Of a DNA stretch of 64,000 nt, positions 25,644 through 37,850 are shown one piece after another. Location: assembly GCA_035275405.1 (NCBI GenBank), contig DATEMU010000012.1:310001-374000 (forward strand). The letters are read 5' to 3'. Made by a program: the position numbers and the translations under genes. Below the pieces are notes generated by a model that had not been told where the DNA came from, ran no database searches, and was given only the letters and a program-made list of their open reading frames with translations. The stretch is from Phycisphaerae bacterium. Lineage in GTDB: Bacteria; Planctomycetota; Phycisphaerae; UBA1845; UTPLA1. Each line of letters starts with the position of its first letter. Positions within the stretch are counted from its first letter, which is position 1.

Positions 25644-27796
25644 ACCCTGCGCCGCGCGGACCAGCGGTCATCCCTCGCGTGCCAATGCCCATGGTCAGGC
25701 CGTCGCATCCGGCCACTGCCCCGCCGCCATCGCTCAATGACCCCGTGCAATTCCTTCCCGGCGTCGGCCCGCGCCGTGCAGAAGCGCTCGCCAAGGTCGG
25801 TGTCCGCACCGTCGGCGACCTGCTCGAATACTTTCCCGCCCGCCACGAGCGGCAGGAGTTCCGCACCATCGAGCACCTCGAAGAAGGCATGACCGCGACG
25901 ATTGTCGGCCGGATCGGGGCCGTGGCGCAGAAATACAGCCGCCGGGGTCCGACGGTCCGCGCGACGCTGATCGACAACACCGGCCGGTGTAGCCTGTCCT
26001 GGTTCAACGCTCCGTGGATAGCCGATCGCATCGAGCGCGGCTCGATCGTGGAGGTGACCGGACGCGTCGGCGTCTATGGTCCGCTCGCCGAGTTTACCAA
26101 TCCAAAGATCGCGGTCCTGGACAAAAATGCCCCGCCGGTGGACGAGTCGCGGCCGGCGCGATTGGAGCCCGTCTATCCGGCGACGGCCGATTTGCCCGTT
26201 CGCGCGATTCGCAAGCTCATCCTCGACAACCTCGACCGACTGCTGCCCCTGGTGCAGGAGCCGTTTACGGAGAGCTATCGGCGCGAGCGAGATTTGCCCG
26301 CGCGGTCGTGGTCGATCGCGGCGATGCATCGGCCGACAAACGAAGTGGATGTCACCAAGGCCCGGCGGCGACTGGCGTATGAAGAGCTGCTGCTCATGCA
26401 ACTCGCGGTGACCCTTGCGCGGCACCAGCGGCGAAGCGGCCCGGCCGCGCCTGTGTTGAAGTCGAGCCCGCAGATCGACGAGCGAATCCGCCGACGCTTT
26501 CCATTTCGACTGACCAAGGGGCAGGAACGTGCGATCAGCGAGATCGTCCGCGACCTGGCCGCCGACCGCCCGATGCTCCGGCTCGTGCAGGGCGACGTCG
26601 GATGCGGCAAGACGGTCGTCGCGCTCTATGCCGGGCTGGTTTCCGTCGCCAACAAGCATCAATTCGCCATCATGGCCCCGACCGAGCTGCTCGCCCAGCA
26701 GCACTATCGGTCGATCTGTCGGTATCTGGAAGGAAGCCGCGTGCGTCACAGTCTGCTCATCGGCGGTCTACCCGCGGCGCGCCGACGACAGATGCTGAAG
26801 GAGATTGAGCACGGCGAAATGGACCTCGTCGTAGGGACGCATGCCCTGATTCAGGAGGATGTTCGCTTTGCCAAACTCGGCCTCGTCGTCGTCGACGAGC
26901 AGCACCGCTTCGGCGTCCGCCAGCGGGCGACGATCAAGAGCAAAGGCCCCGCCCCGCACTATCTGGTCATGACCGCCACGCCCATCCCGCGAACCCTCGC
27001 CATGACCGTCTTCGGCGACCTGGACGTGACCACGATCGAGGACCTCCCACCCGGGCGCTCGCCGATCACCACGCGCGTCGCCACCCCGCTCGAACAATCG
27101 AAGGCTTGGGATTTCGTGCGGACGCGCCTCGGGGCGGGCGAACAAGCGTACGTCGTCTATCCCCTGATCGACGAGTCGGACAAAGTGGAGGCCCGCGCGG
27201 CGACGACCGAGTACAAACGGCTTTCGCAGCAAGTGTTCGCAGGCCATCGCGTGGGACTCCTGCACGGCCGCCTGCCGCAGGAAGTGCGCGAGGCCGTGAT
27301 GGCGGATTTCATCGCCGGGCGGATCGCCGTCCTCGTCGCCACAACCGTCGTCGAAGTCGGCGTCGATGTGGCCAACGCGACCTGCATGGTGATCGAGCAC
27401 GCCGAGCGGTACGGCCTGTCTCAATTGCATCAACTGCGGGGCCGCGTCGGCCGCGGCGCGGCGCGCGGGTATTGTCTCCTGATGACCGGCAGCGTGGGCG
27501 GCGCGGAGGGCGAGCGGCTGGGGGTATTGGCTCGCACGACCGACGGTTTTAAGATTGCCGAGGAAGACCTGCGACTGCGCGGGCCGGGCGAAATGCTCGG
27601 CACGCGGCAGCACGGCCTTCCCGAACTTCGCGTCGCCGACTTGATCCGCGACGGCGAGTTGTTGCGCATGGCGCAGCGCGACGCCGGGCGGATCATCGCG
27701 GACGACCCGTCCCTGACGCAGGCCCGCTACGCGAACCTGCGGCACTGGATGGAATCGAAGTATCGAGACGCGCTGACGCTGGCCGGAGCCGGTTAA
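25640..27796 (+). CDS. recG: ATP-dependent DNA helicase RecG
   Basis: RecG remodels stalled forks and branched DNA. The 718 aa contain the N-terminal wedge/OB region (FLPGVGPRRAEALAKVGV, then GRIGAVAQKYSRRGP), Walker A GDVGCGKT at about 317, DEQH box VVDEQHRFGVRQR at about 418, TATPIPRTL, and motif VI QLHQLRGRVGRG. The open frame extends upstream to 25256, but that part overlaps the LysM gene. ATG 25640, overlapping the LysM stop, is the natural start. Confidence 0.96.
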   Translation: MNPAPRGPAVIPRVPMPMVRPSHPATAPPPSLNDPVQFLPGVGPRRAEALAKVGVRTVGDLLEYFPARHERQEFRTIEHLEEGMTATIVGRIGAVAQKYSRRGPTVRATLIDNTGRCSLSWFNAPWIADRIERGSIVEVTGRVGVYGPLAEFTNPKIAVLDKNAPPVDESRPARLEPVYPATADLPVRAIRKLILDNLDRLLPLVQEPFTESYRRERDLPARSWSIAAMHRPTNEVDVTKARRRLAYEELLLMQLAVTLARHQRRSGPAAPVLKSSPQIDERIRRRFPFRLTKGQERAISEIVRDLAADRPMLRLVQGDVGCGKTVVALYAGLVSVANKHQFAIMAPTELLAQQHYRSICRYLEGSRVRHSLLIGGLPAARRRQMLKEIEHGEMDLVVGTHALIQEDVRFAKLGLVVVDEQHRFGVRQRATIKSKGPAPHYLVMTATPIPRTLAMTVFGDLDVTTIEDLPPGRSPITTRVATPLEQSKAWDFVRTRLGAGEQAYVVYPLIDESDKVEARAATTEYKRLSQQVFAGHRVGLLHGRLPQEVREAVMADFIAGRIAVLVATTVVEVGVDVANATCMVIEHAERYGLSQLHQLRGRVGRGAARGYCLLMTGSVGGAEGERLGVLARTTDGFKIAEEDLRLRGPGEMLGTRQHGLPELRVADLIRDGELLRMAQRDAGRIIADDPSLTQARYANLRHWMESKYRDALTLAGAG

Positions 27797-27801
27797 GGTG
27801 G

Positions 27802-27832
27802 CACGGTCTGACCGCGAAGCGGGCAGGCCGTG
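27802..27832. repeat. Hairpin repeat, family B
   Basis: CACGGTCTG ... CAGGCCGTG encloses CCGC-GAA-GCGG, 5 bases after the recG stop. Its lead-in GGTGGCACGGTCTGAC is shared with a second copy at 50089-50114. It may also end or stabilise the recG transcript. Confidence 0.65.
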
Positions 27833-27883
27833 AATAAGTGCTAGGCGAGATTTGAGCATCGGATGAGCAACAGGAGGATCGAA

Positions 27884-28921
27884 ATGCGGCGACGACGAGT
27901 CGGGTATGCTTGCGCCCTGTCGGCATGGGCGCTCGTCGCCTCCTCCGCCGGCGCCGTTCCGCCGCTTCGTGCGACGGCCTTCGGGACGGTTGAGATTGAG
28001 CCCACGAAGGTCACCGGCGTTTTCTGGCTGGAGCGCGACATCATCGAGGCGAAGGAGCCGATCGATCGTGACGGTGACATGCTCTATAACGCCGGGGAGT
28101 TGATGGCCGCGCGGGGTCCGATCACGAACTACCTCAACGGCCAGTTTTACCTGCTGTGGGATGGCAAGATTCACCCCATCGTAGTGCGGGACATCACGAC
28201 GGAAAAACGCCGCGGGCTCAAATACGACTATCTCAAGATCGTATGGGTATCGCGCGACAGCCCGAACGGCGCGACCGTCTCGATCGTATCGCGGCTTTTG
28301 ACCGAAGCGTGGCGCGAAGCGCGGACGATGTTGAACTTGAGATTCGGAAATCGCAGGGAAATCTGGGTCTTGTCGCCCGGAGATTATTTTGACGCGTCGC
28401 TGATGGGCCAGCCGCCGCCGGCGCGCGCGCACTCGTCGAGGCCGCGGGAACGGCGCTTCGCCTGCCTTAACTTGTGTCTGGCCGTGGAATTGAGAGAAGG
28501 CGCAACCAAATGCCCCAAGTGCGGGTCGTTTATCGCCGAGCTGCGCGGGGCCGGCGTACCGGGGGCGAACCTCGTCGGATTGCACGGCGGTCCGCTGATG
28601 TCGATGGGCCCCGGCGGCAAGAAACTGGAGGCTCTGCTGGCCTCCAAGGAGGAACTGCGCGTCTACCTCACCGACGATGACTTGAACAAAATCTCCCTGG
28701 TAAAGGCCAAGGGGTCCGTCGACCTCTGGACAGACGAGATGATGGAAAACACCCTTGTGAAAGTGGATCTTGTGCCGGCGCCGTCCGGTGACTATTTAGC
28801 GGCAAGAATCCCCGGGAACATGATCATGCCGCTGCAGGCACGGTGTACGTTGAACCTGGGAGATGGGCCTGCGTACCTGGTGGACTTCTTCTTGCCCGAA
28901 ATCGTCGAGGTGACGGATTAG
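27884..28921 (+). CDS. Secreted protein with a zinc-ribbon-like cysteine cluster, unknown function
   Basis: I do not recognise the family. ATG 27884 has an AGGAGG site 6 bases upstream and gives a signal peptide (ACALSAWALVASSAGA). The middle holds a strand-rich region, and at about 193-215 a cysteine group CLNLCLAVELREGATKCPKC that could bind zinc. Such a cluster is odd for an exported protein. The last third is again strand-rich and ends in VDFFLPEIVEV. A GT39-type membrane glycosyltransferase gene starts 10 bases after the stop, so the two may be one operon. Confidence 0.75.
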   Translation: MRRRRVGYACALSAWALVASSAGAVPPLRATAFGTVEIEPTKVTGVFWLERDIIEAKEPIDRDGDMLYNAGELMAARGPITNYLNGQFYLLWDGKIHPIVVRDITTEKRRGLKYDYLKIVWVSRDSPNGATVSIVSRLLTEAWREARTMLNLRFGNRREIWVLSPGDYFDASLMGQPPPARAHSSRPRERRFACLNLCLAVELREGATKCPKCGSFIAELRGAGVPGANLVGLHGGPLMSMGPGGKKLEALLASKEELRVYLTDDDLNKISLVKAKGSVDLWTDEMMENTLVKVDLVPAPSGDYLAARIPGNMIMPLQARCTLNLGDGPAYLVDFFLPEIVEVTD

Positions 28922-28931
28922 CGCGGCGCCG

Positions 28932-30650
28932 ATGCAGGACAGCCCCGCGACGTTGGCCCGATACGGGCTGCCCGCGATTCTGCTCATCGCCGCCCTGGCC
29001 CGACTTCCCTGGCTGGCGTCCGTTCCGCCGCCGCTGAATCAGGACGAAGCCTCGCGCGGCTACGACGCCTGGGCGCTGCTCGAGACCGGCGCCGATCGCC
29101 GCGGCGAGTCTTGGCCGTTCTTTCTGGAGAGTTTCGGCCCCGGCGACTTCACGGCGGCGTTGTCGACCTATCTGACCATTCCTTTCGTCGCCTTACTGGG
29201 TCCGACGGTGACCGCCATGCGGCTCCCCTGCGCGCTCTTGGGCATCGCGACCGTCGCAGCGATCTTCGGACTCGTGCGCCGGTGGATGGGCGTGCCGGCG
29301 GCACTGGTGGCCGGGATCGTGTTGGCCCTGAATCCGTGGCATATATCGCTCACCAGAACGGCCCACGAGGCCGCCTTTGCACCGTTCTTTCTCGCGACCG
29401 CCCTGTGGGCCTGGCAGCGCGCGGGCCTTTTGCTTCGCCCCGCGGGCTGCGCGACGGACGAATTGCCTGATCGTCCATCGACGGTATGGGCGGCGCTCGG
29501 CGGGCTGCTCATGGGGGGCCATGCCTGGGTTTATCCGGCGACGCGGCTCTTTACGCCGCTGTTCGTCGCCGCTTCGCTGGGCATCGGATGGCGACATTTT
29601 ATCGAATTGGGAAAGGCGCGCGCGGGCCGGCGCGTCCTACTCGCGGCCGCGGCAGGGATTGTCATCGGAACCGCCCCCCTGTGGATCACCGCTTTGACGC
29701 ACCCCGAACGCCTGGCGGCGCGGGCCCGTGCGACGCTGATCTTCGCGAAACCCTTGCCGCCGAGTGAGATGCTGCTGAAGTTCGCGGGCAACCTCGCGAA
29801 AAACATCGACCCGCGCTATCTCTTCTGGCAATGCGACGAGATGAGCGGCGTAACCATACCCTATGTCGGTCAACACCTCCTCGTCCTCGCTCCGCTTCTT
29901 ATCGTCGGAATGGCTCGGCTCTTGTTAAACGCGCACCGATCGACGTGGGACCGCTGGATTCTGGCCTGGCTGTTTCTCGCACTGATTCCCGCGGCCATCT
30001 GCCGCGACTGGAACCCGCACGCCTTGCGCACCATCGGCGGCCTCGCGGCTTATCCCGTGATCATGGCCTACGGCGCCATGGCGATCGGCGAGCGGCTCCG
30101 GCATTGGCCCACCGCCAAACGAACGCTCACGGCCGGCGTGGCAACGCTTGCGCTCGCCGCGAATATCGTCCATGCTGCTTATCGCTACGGCTGGGAGTTC
30201 CGAATCGCGGCGGAGCCGGGGTACCAGAACACCCTGCTCCGGGCCTTGGAAGTCGCCGCCGAGCATTCCGAAGAAGCCGACTTCATCCTGGTGACCAATC
30301 GCTCCAACCAGCCCTATATCTACGTCTTGCTCCTCGAACCCATACCGCCGACTATGCTGGCGGAAATCCCCACCGTCATAGTGAACTATCCACACGCCTT
30401 TCATGAGGTCCTGCGGCTCGGCAAGTACTATTTTGCACCTCACGACCTCAAGGAGGCCCTGCCGGAGGTCAAGACGACATTTGACCGCGCCTTTGGGGCC
30501 CTGCCGCCTTCGGCCCAGGGCTTGGTCGTGGAAACCAGGGGCCGCTTCAAAGGGGGTCGGATTCTGGCCACCATCCCCTGTAGCGACCGCCGCCGCCTCG
30601 ACGACGATTTTGAGGTCCGATGGTGGAGCCCCGGTGAGGGCCGGCAGTAA
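28932..30650 (+). CDS. Membrane glycosyltransferase, GT39/ArnT-like
   Basis: A polytopic membrane protein of 572 aa with 10 or more predicted helices. The first loop holds the catalytic acidic pair seen in GT-C enzymes (PPLNQDEASRGYDAW, about 37-51), and LALNPWHISLTRTAHEAAFAP follows further on, also typical. The C-terminal 150 residues are extracytoplasmic. GT39 relatives move sugars from polyprenyl-phosphate carriers to proteins or lipids outside the membrane. The acceptor is unknown. No strong ribosome binding site precedes ATG 28932, fitting translation coupled to the gene just before. Confidence 0.85.
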   Translation: MQDSPATLARYGLPAILLIAALARLPWLASVPPPLNQDEASRGYDAWALLETGADRRGESWPFFLESFGPGDFTAALSTYLTIPFVALLGPTVTAMRLPCALLGIATVAAIFGLVRRWMGVPAALVAGIVLALNPWHISLTRTAHEAAFAPFFLATALWAWQRAGLLLRPAGCATDELPDRPSTVWAALGGLLMGGHAWVYPATRLFTPLFVAASLGIGWRHFIELGKARAGRRVLLAAAAGIVIGTAPLWITALTHPERLAARARATLIFAKPLPPSEMLLKFAGNLAKNIDPRYLFWQCDEMSGVTIPYVGQHLLVLAPLLIVGMARLLLNAHRSTWDRWILAWLFLALIPAAICRDWNPHALRTIGGLAAYPVIMAYGAMAIGERLRHWPTAKRTLTAGVATLALAANIVHAAYRYGWEFRIAAEPGYQNTLLRALEVAAEHSEEADFILVTNRSNQPYIYVLLLEPIPPTMLAEIPTVIVNYPHAFHEVLRLGKYYFAPHDLKEALPEVKTTFDRAFGALPPSAQGLVVETRGRFKGGRILATIPCSDRRRLDDDFEVRWWSPGEGRQ

Positions 30651-30729
30651 ACCCGGCCGTCACTTGCAACCTGCCAATTCCAAAATGGGGGAATGGTAAC
30701 AGGGCCGATTCCGTTCTAATCTAGGGCAT

Positions 30730-30760
30730 CCTCCGGCCGCCGAACGGCCGGCGGCGGAGG
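30730..30760 (+). terminator. GC-rich hairpin between the GT39 and TlpA-like genes
   Basis: CCTCCGGCCGCCG pairs with CGGCGGCGGAGG across a short loop, with one bulge. It lies 80 bases after the glycosyltransferase stop and 30 bases before the TlpA-like start. No T-run follows, so it may be a rho-independent-like stop or a leader structure. Confidence 0.4.
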
Positions 30761-30790
30761 TGGACATTGAGATTACGACAGGAGTTTTCG

Positions 30791-32011
30791 ATGAACCCGA
30801 TGAAACTACGGTGGTTGTGCATGGCGTTCCTGATGGCCGGTCTTACCCTGCCGACGCGGGCGGACGATGAGGACGAGCCGGATGTACCGGCGATCCTCAA
30901 GGCAGTGGATTCAGCGACCAAGGCCCTGACTGAGGTGTCCTACGACGCGGAGTTCCACGCGGAAGGGGAAAATGCCGAACAGTATCCTCTGGTCAAGGGA
31001 AAAGTGGAGCTTCGGGAAGCCAAGAAGGGTCTGATCGGGAGCATGTTCGGTGGCGGCGCCAATCTTTTGCATTTCAAGGGAAAGTTCCAGCCGCCCGGCT
31101 CGGAAGAGGAATTGCAATTTGAATCGGCCTGCGACGGGAAAAACGTCTACGCCATCGATTTCGCTCAAGAAGTGTTCACGCAGGGGAAATATCCCGAGGC
31201 GAGCCGGATCCTGGCCCCGGGCTTGCGGCTCTACATGCAGGAATACGTTCATGCGACGCCATTTTCCGACGAAATCAATGCGAAGTCGGCAAAGCATGAG
31301 AGCGTAAAAAAAGTCGGCGACGTGGAATGCGATGTGATCTACGTCGTCTATTCGGAGGGCGTGGAGGCACGGTGGTTCTTCGGCAAGAAGGATCACCTGC
31401 CGCGGCGCGTCGAGCGCATGGACTTCAGCGAAGAGGGCGAACTTAAAGCCGCGCTAATTCTGGTCGTGAAAAACCTGGACACCAAGCCGGGCCTGAGCGA
31501 TGCGGCCTTTCGGCTCGATGCCCCCGAAGGCTACAAGTCCAAAGAATTCGAAGCGGGCGGCGGTGAAGCGGCCGCGCTGCTCCCCAAGGGCAGTGCCGCG
31601 CCGGATTGGGAACTGAAGACCGCTGAGGGTGAGACCGTGAGCCTTACGGAGCAGAAGGGCAAAGTCGTCGTGCTGGCATTCTGGGCGACCCATAGCGGGC
31701 CGTCAAAGTTGTCGATGCCCGGGATTCAAAAGTTGCACGACGAATTCAAGAGCAAACCCGTGCTGGTGTGGGGTGTCAATTGCTGGGAAAGCCGCGATCC
31801 GGTGCAGTACATGAAGAAAAAGGGCTACACGTTCGGCCTGCTCATGGACGGCGACAAGGTCGCGGACAAGTACCGGCTGAACAATCTGCCGGCGTTCTAT
31901 GTCATCGACGGTGAGGGCAAGATCGCCTATGGCTCGCTGGGATTCCTGAAGGACAAGGACAAAGAACTGGCCAAGGCGGTCGAAGAGGCGCTGAAAAAGG
32001 GCAAATCCTAG
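30791..32011 (+). CDS. Exported two-domain protein: LolA-like N-terminus and cysteine-less TlpA/thioredoxin domain
   Basis: ATG 30791 has an AGGAG site 7 bases upstream and gives a signal peptide (MAFLMAGLTLPTRA). About 30-245 is a strand-rich region resembling LolA/DUF2092-type lipid-binding folds (inference). About 265-406 is a TlpA/AhpC-type thioredoxin domain (GSAAPDWELKTAEGETVSL, VVVLAFWAT, and NLPAFYVIDGEGKI with the cis-Pro). The active-site position reads HSGPS (S302, S305) where catalytic members have WCGPC, so it cannot do disulfide exchange in the usual way. It is monocistronic with a terminator-like hairpin after it. It is probably periplasmic and may bind a partner or substrate. 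Confidence 0.85.
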   Translation: MNPMKLRWLCMAFLMAGLTLPTRADDEDEPDVPAILKAVDSATKALTEVSYDAEFHAEGENAEQYPLVKGKVELREAKKGLIGSMFGGGANLLHFKGKFQPPGSEEELQFESACDGKNVYAIDFAQEVFTQGKYPEASRILAPGLRLYMQEYVHATPFSDEINAKSAKHESVKKVGDVECDVIYVVYSEGVEARWFFGKKDHLPRRVERMDFSEEGELKAALILVVKNLDTKPGLSDAAFRLDAPEGYKSKEFEAGGGEAAALLPKGSAAPDWELKTAEGETVSLTEQKGKVVVLAFWATHSGPSKLSMPGIQKLHDEFKSKPVLVWGVNCWESRDPVQYMKKKGYTFGLLMDGDKVADKYRLNNLPAFYVIDGEGKIAYGSLGFLKDKDKELAKAVEEALKKGKS

Positions 32012-32046
32012 ACACGGGCGGATTCGATCCGTCGTCAGGACAAAAG

Positions 32047-32074
32047 GAGCCCCGGCCGTTATCGACCGGGGCTC
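32047..32074. terminator. Bidirectional hairpin between converging genes
   Basis: GAGCCCCGG and CCGGGGCTC form a perfect 9-base stem around a 10-base loop, between the TlpA-like gene (plus) and the PEP-CTERM gene (minus). There is no marked T-run on either side, but the placement suits a shared terminator. Confidence 0.65.
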
Positions 32075-32105
32075 TGCGCATGAAGGCGTGCGCTGCACGC
32101 GTTCA

Positions 32106-32852
32106 TCAAACGGTGCGTCGGCGCCCCGCCGATCGCCGAATGACGATCATCCCGGCCAGAAACAGAACGAGGGATGCAGGCTCGGGTACATACAGGTATC
32201 GTTGGTCGGAGCCGAATTCGACGATGCTGCCCAGCGCCAGCTCCTGAAGCTCCGCCTGCGACAACACATCCGACAACGTCAGCACGAATTCGATTGAATT
32301 GCTGACCGCAACATGCTTGTTGGGGATGGACCGAATCAGCGGATTCGGCGCAATGCCCCCAAACGGCCCGCCGACTCGCGCCTTACCCCCGCCGAAGCTC
32401 GTCAGTCCGTGGTTACCCTGGCTGGTGGTAATGACCTGGGCAAAGGATTCAAGCAGATCGCCGCCGCCGGCATTGGTCCACGCCCATTCCGCGTTCACGT
32501 TGTCGCCAGCCCGCAGAGTCGACCACTCCGCCAGCCCGACCGAGTCCACTCCGATGGACGCGCTATCGCCGGACAAAATAACCACGCCGGTCGGCAGATT
32601 CATTCCCAGCGACACAAGAAGCGAGTCCGCCGCGCTAAAGCCGTCTGGTATGCCGCTGCTGGTGTTTTGCAGGAGTATGGTGAGGAGTGGCCCGCTCGAT
32701 TCGAAAGTGGCCCGAGCCGCGAGCCCGTTGAGCGGATCCGCATTCTCTCCTCCGCCGTCCTGAAACAAATCTATGGTGATCGTGCTCGCCGAGACCGGCG
32801 CGGCGACCGCGAGCGCAAGAAAACCGCCCGCCACGAGACAAATCTTCTTCAT
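32106..32852 (-). CDS. PEP-CTERM sorted secreted protein
   Basis: ATG 32852 follows a GGGGGG-type ribosome binding site and gives a signal peptide (MKKICLVAGGFLALAVAAPV). The mature part is strand-rich with no recognised domain. The C-terminus is a textbook PEP-CTERM signal: VPEPASL, a hydrophobic span (VLFLAGMIVI) and a basic tail (RRSAGRRR). PEP-CTERM proteins are processed by exosortase and are often linked to exopolysaccharide. No exosortase gene is in this window. It lies just after the atp operon in the same direction, but its own start region is separate by 248 bases. Confidence 0.85.
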   Translation of the reverse strand: MKKICLVAGGFLALAVAAPVSASTITIDLFQDGGGENADPLNGLAARATFESSGPLLTILLQNTSSGIPDGFSAADSLLVSLGMNLPTGVVILSGDSASIGVDSVGLAEWSTLRAGDNVNAEWAWTNAGGGDLLESFAQVITTSQGNHGLTSFGGGKARVGGPFGGIAPNPLIRSIPNKHVAVSNSIEFVLTLSDVLSQAELQELALGSIVEFGSDQRYLYVPEPASLVLFLAGMIVIRRSAGRRRTV

Positions 32853-33099
32853 GTGCCCCCCCAAAAACGTGAATGCGCGTTGCCCGGTCGTCCGCCGCTG
32901 CGGACGGCGGCATGCCCCCGTCGACGCCGCTATCAACTATTACACGGGAAATCGGAAAAGCAAAAAGAATGGCGGCGCACGCAATGGACGTGAGGATTCT
33001 CGGGCGCGCGCGATTCGCGGTCGTGCAATATCAGATGGAACCTGTGATCGGCGGACTCTCGGGTCCCCGGAAGCAAAGGAGCGATAAGTTTGATAAACG

Positions 33100-35510
<2,411 letters not shown>

Positions 35511-35522
35511 TGCGATCGCCTA

Positions 35523-37175
35523 TTACTTGGTCGCCACAAAACGCGTCTTGAAGTTTCCGATGATGCTCTTCAGCCGCTCCTCAACTTCAGCCGTCAGCTC
35601 TTTCCTCTCATTCGGGTCTTTCCATACCTCTGGGAATTCGTCGTGCAGGTGCTTGAGCAGTTTCTCCTCGAATTCCGCCACGCGGGACAGCGGAAGATCA
35701 TCCAGGAAGCCGCGCGTGCCGGCGTAGATGCTGATCACCTGATCGATGACGTGATAGGGTCGATATTGCCCCTGCTTGAGCAACTCTACCATTCTTGCTC
35801 CGCGATCGAGCTGCCGCTGCGTCGCCGCGTCGAGTTCCGTGCCGAGCTGGGCAAAGGCCTCCAATTCGCGGTAGGACGCCAGGTCGAGCCGCAGCGACCC
35901 GGCGATCTTCTTCATCGCCTTGATCTGGGCATTGCCGCCGACGCGGCTCACGCTGATGCCCACGTTGATCGCCGGTCGCACGCCCGCGAAGAACAAATCC
36001 GGCTCCAGGTAAATCTGCCCGTCGGTAATGGAAATCACGTTCGTCGGAATGTACGCCGACACTTCGCCTTCCAGCGTCTCGATCACGGGTAGCGCCGTCA
36101 GTGATCCGCCCGACTTCGGATCCACGGCCACCTGATGCCCGGCGTGGTTCTTCAGGTCATGCTCGGCCTGATGCTTGCCGGGCACGCCGATGTACGTCTT
36201 GCCGTTCGCGCCGCCTTCCTTGTACGGCTGTCCGGAGGGGACGATCGCGCGACGCTCCGCCAGTTTGCACGACCGTTCCAGCAAGCGACTGTGCAAATAA
36301 AACACGTCGCCGGGATACGCTTCGCGCCCCGGCGGCCGCCGCAGAAGCAGCGAAAGCTGGCGATAGGCCTGGGCCTGCTTGGAGAGATCATCGTAGATGA
36401 CGAGCGTATGCTTGCCCTGCGTGTACATGAAAAACTCGGCCATCGCGCAGCCGGAGTATGGGGCGATGTATTGCAACGGTGCGGGATCGCTGCTGCCGGC
36501 CGAAACGACGATTGTGTACTCCATCGCCCCGTTCTCGCGCAGACGCTCCACCGTCCCCGCGACGGTCGATTCTTTCTGGCCGACCGCGACATAGACACAG
36601 ATCACGTCCCCACCCTTTTGGTTGATGATTGTGTCGATCGCGATGGCCGTCTTGCCCGTTTTGCGATCTCCGATGATCAGTTCGCGCTGCCCGCGGCCAA
36701 TGGGGATCATGCTGTCGATGGCCTTCACGCCGGTCTGCAGCGGTTGATTGACCGGCTGGCGTTCGGCGATGCCGGGGGCCGTGTATTCGAGGGGCCAGCG
36801 GGTATCGCTGACGATGGCGCCCTTACCATCGAGGGCCCGGCCCAGCGGATCGACGACGCGGCCGACCATGACATCGCCGACCGGCACGCTGAGGAGGTTG
36901 CCCGTCGCCCGGACGGTGTCGCCTTCCTTGATGCCCAGATAATCGCCGAGGACGACGGCGCCGACGGAGTTCTCTTCCAGGTTCATCACCTGGCCCATCG
37001 CGCCGTTTTCAAACTCAATCATCTCGCCGGCCATCGCGCTGGACAGCCCGTAGATCTGCGTCACGCCGTCGCCCACGGCGATGACGCGCCCGACTTCGGC
37101 CGCCTCGAGCTGCTCCGAATACTGGGCGATCTCCTGCTTGATGACCGATGTAATTTCGTCGACTTGGATTCTCAT
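35523..37175 (-). CDS. atpA: F1Fo ATP synthase subunit alpha
   Basis: The non-catalytic nucleotide-binding F1 subunit. P-loop [15 protein letters not shown] near 172, [19 protein letters not shown] segment ([15 protein letters not shown]), [23 protein letters not shown] and the C-terminal helical domain ([19 protein letters not shown] nearby) are all family features. The 550 aa exceed the usual 505-515, through a longer C-terminus and an insert around 335-360 with [20 protein letters not shown]. It starts 4 bases after the atpH stop with an AGAGGA site. Confidence 0.97.
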   Translation of the reverse strand: MRIQVDEITSVIKQEIAQYSEQLEAAEVGRVIAVGDGVTQIYGLSSAMAGEMIEFENGAMGQVMNLEENSVGAVVLGDYLGIKEGDTVRATGNLLSVPVGDVMVGRVVDPLGRALDGKGAIVSDTRWPLEYTAPGIAERQPVNQPLQTGVKAIDSMIPIGRGQRELIIGDRKTGKTAIAIDTIINQKGGDVICVYVAVGQKESTVAGTVERLRENGAMEYTIVVSAGSSDPAPLQYIAPYSGCAMAEFFMYTQGKHTLVIYDDLSKQAQAYRQLSLLLRRPPGREAYPGDVFYLHSRLLERSCKLAERRAIVPSGQPYKEGGANGKTYIGVPGKHQAEHDLKNHAGHQVAVDPKSGGSLTALPVIETLEGEVSAYIPTNVISITDGQIYLEPDLFFAGVRPAINVGISVSRVGGNAQIKAMKKIAGSLRLDLASYRELEAFAQLGTELDAATQRQLDRGARMVELLKQGQYRPYHVIDQVISIYAGTRGFLDDLPLSRVAEFEEKLLKHLHDEFPEVWKDPNERKELTAEVEERLKSIIGNFKTRFVATK

Positions 37176-37179
37176 TCCT

Positions 37180-37782
37180 CTATCCTTCCGTCACGAAGCG
37201 GCCGGTCCCGGCCAACAGGTGTTTTTCCGTCGCGGCCAGCAGGGCTGAACGCATGTCGCGAATTCGTCGCTTGATCGACGAGTCATATTGCCGGTCACCG
37301 GCCTGCACAATGAGGCCGCCCAGCAGCTCCGGATCGACGCGTTCGACCAGCACGGGCTCGCGGCCCAGTATCCGCCGGGCGGCTTCACGCAGCGTGCTGC
37401 GCTGAGATTCTTCCAGCGGCACGGCTGTGGAGATGAAGACTTCCTGCCGCCCGAGTTTTTGCGTGAGCTTGTGGCGATACGCGTCGCAGACGGCGGGCAG
37501 GATGGACGACCGCCGCTTGTCGTTCAGCACCATCAGGAGGTTGAACACGAGCTTGCTCAGCTTGCCGCCGAAGATCTTTTTCAGGCTCTCGCGCCGGGCG
37601 TCGACGTCGATCGCCGCCGAACTCATCATCGCCGCAAACGACGGCTCGGCCTTCCACAGCGCCGCCAGATCGGCCAGCTCCTGCCCGACCGGCTCGGCCT
37701 GCTTGGACTCGTCGGCCAATTGCAGCAGACTCTCGGCATAGATCGCCGCGGCCGCCTGCGAGATGTCGAATTCAGAAGCCAT
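37180..37782 (-). CDS. atpH: F1Fo ATP synthase subunit delta
   Basis: The stator subunit joining F1 to subunit b. The N-terminal helices ([18 protein letters not shown]), [24 protein letters not shown] in the middle, and the C-terminal [29 protein letters not shown] (quoted in pieces) match the OSCP/delta family, as does the length of 200 aa. The operon place between atpF and atpA is standard. Confidence 0.95.
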   Translation of the reverse strand: MASEFDISQAAAAIYAESLLQLADESKQAEPVGQELADLAALWKAEPSFAAMMSSAAIDVDARRESLKKIFGGKLSKLVFNLLMVLNDKRRSSILPAVCDAYRHKLTQKLGRQEVFISTAVPLEESQRSTLREAARRILGREPVLVERVDPELLGGLIVQAGDRQYDSSIKRRIRDMRSALLAATEKHLLAGTGRFVTEG

Positions 37783-37792
37783 AGTTTTCTGG

Positions 37793-37846
37793 GTAGGGCG
37801 GGCTCTGCCCGCCGTTCAAAACTGCGGCGGGTGGAACCCGCCCTGC
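37793..37846. repeat. Paired REP-like palindromes, family A, inside the atp operon
   Basis: GTAGGGCGGGCTCTGCCCGC plus CG (37793-37814) is followed after 9 bases by an inverted copy with core GCGGCGGGTGGAACCCGCCC (37824-37846). The pair fills the 68-base gap between atpF and atpH and can form two hairpins in the mRNA. Confidence 0.75.
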
Positions 37847-37850
37847 AACT

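Noticed and set aside
36135..37274. Long plus-strand open frame (379 codons) over atpA
   Set aside because: It is the GC-rich antisense shadow of atpA, which is certain from its motifs; the product has no family features.
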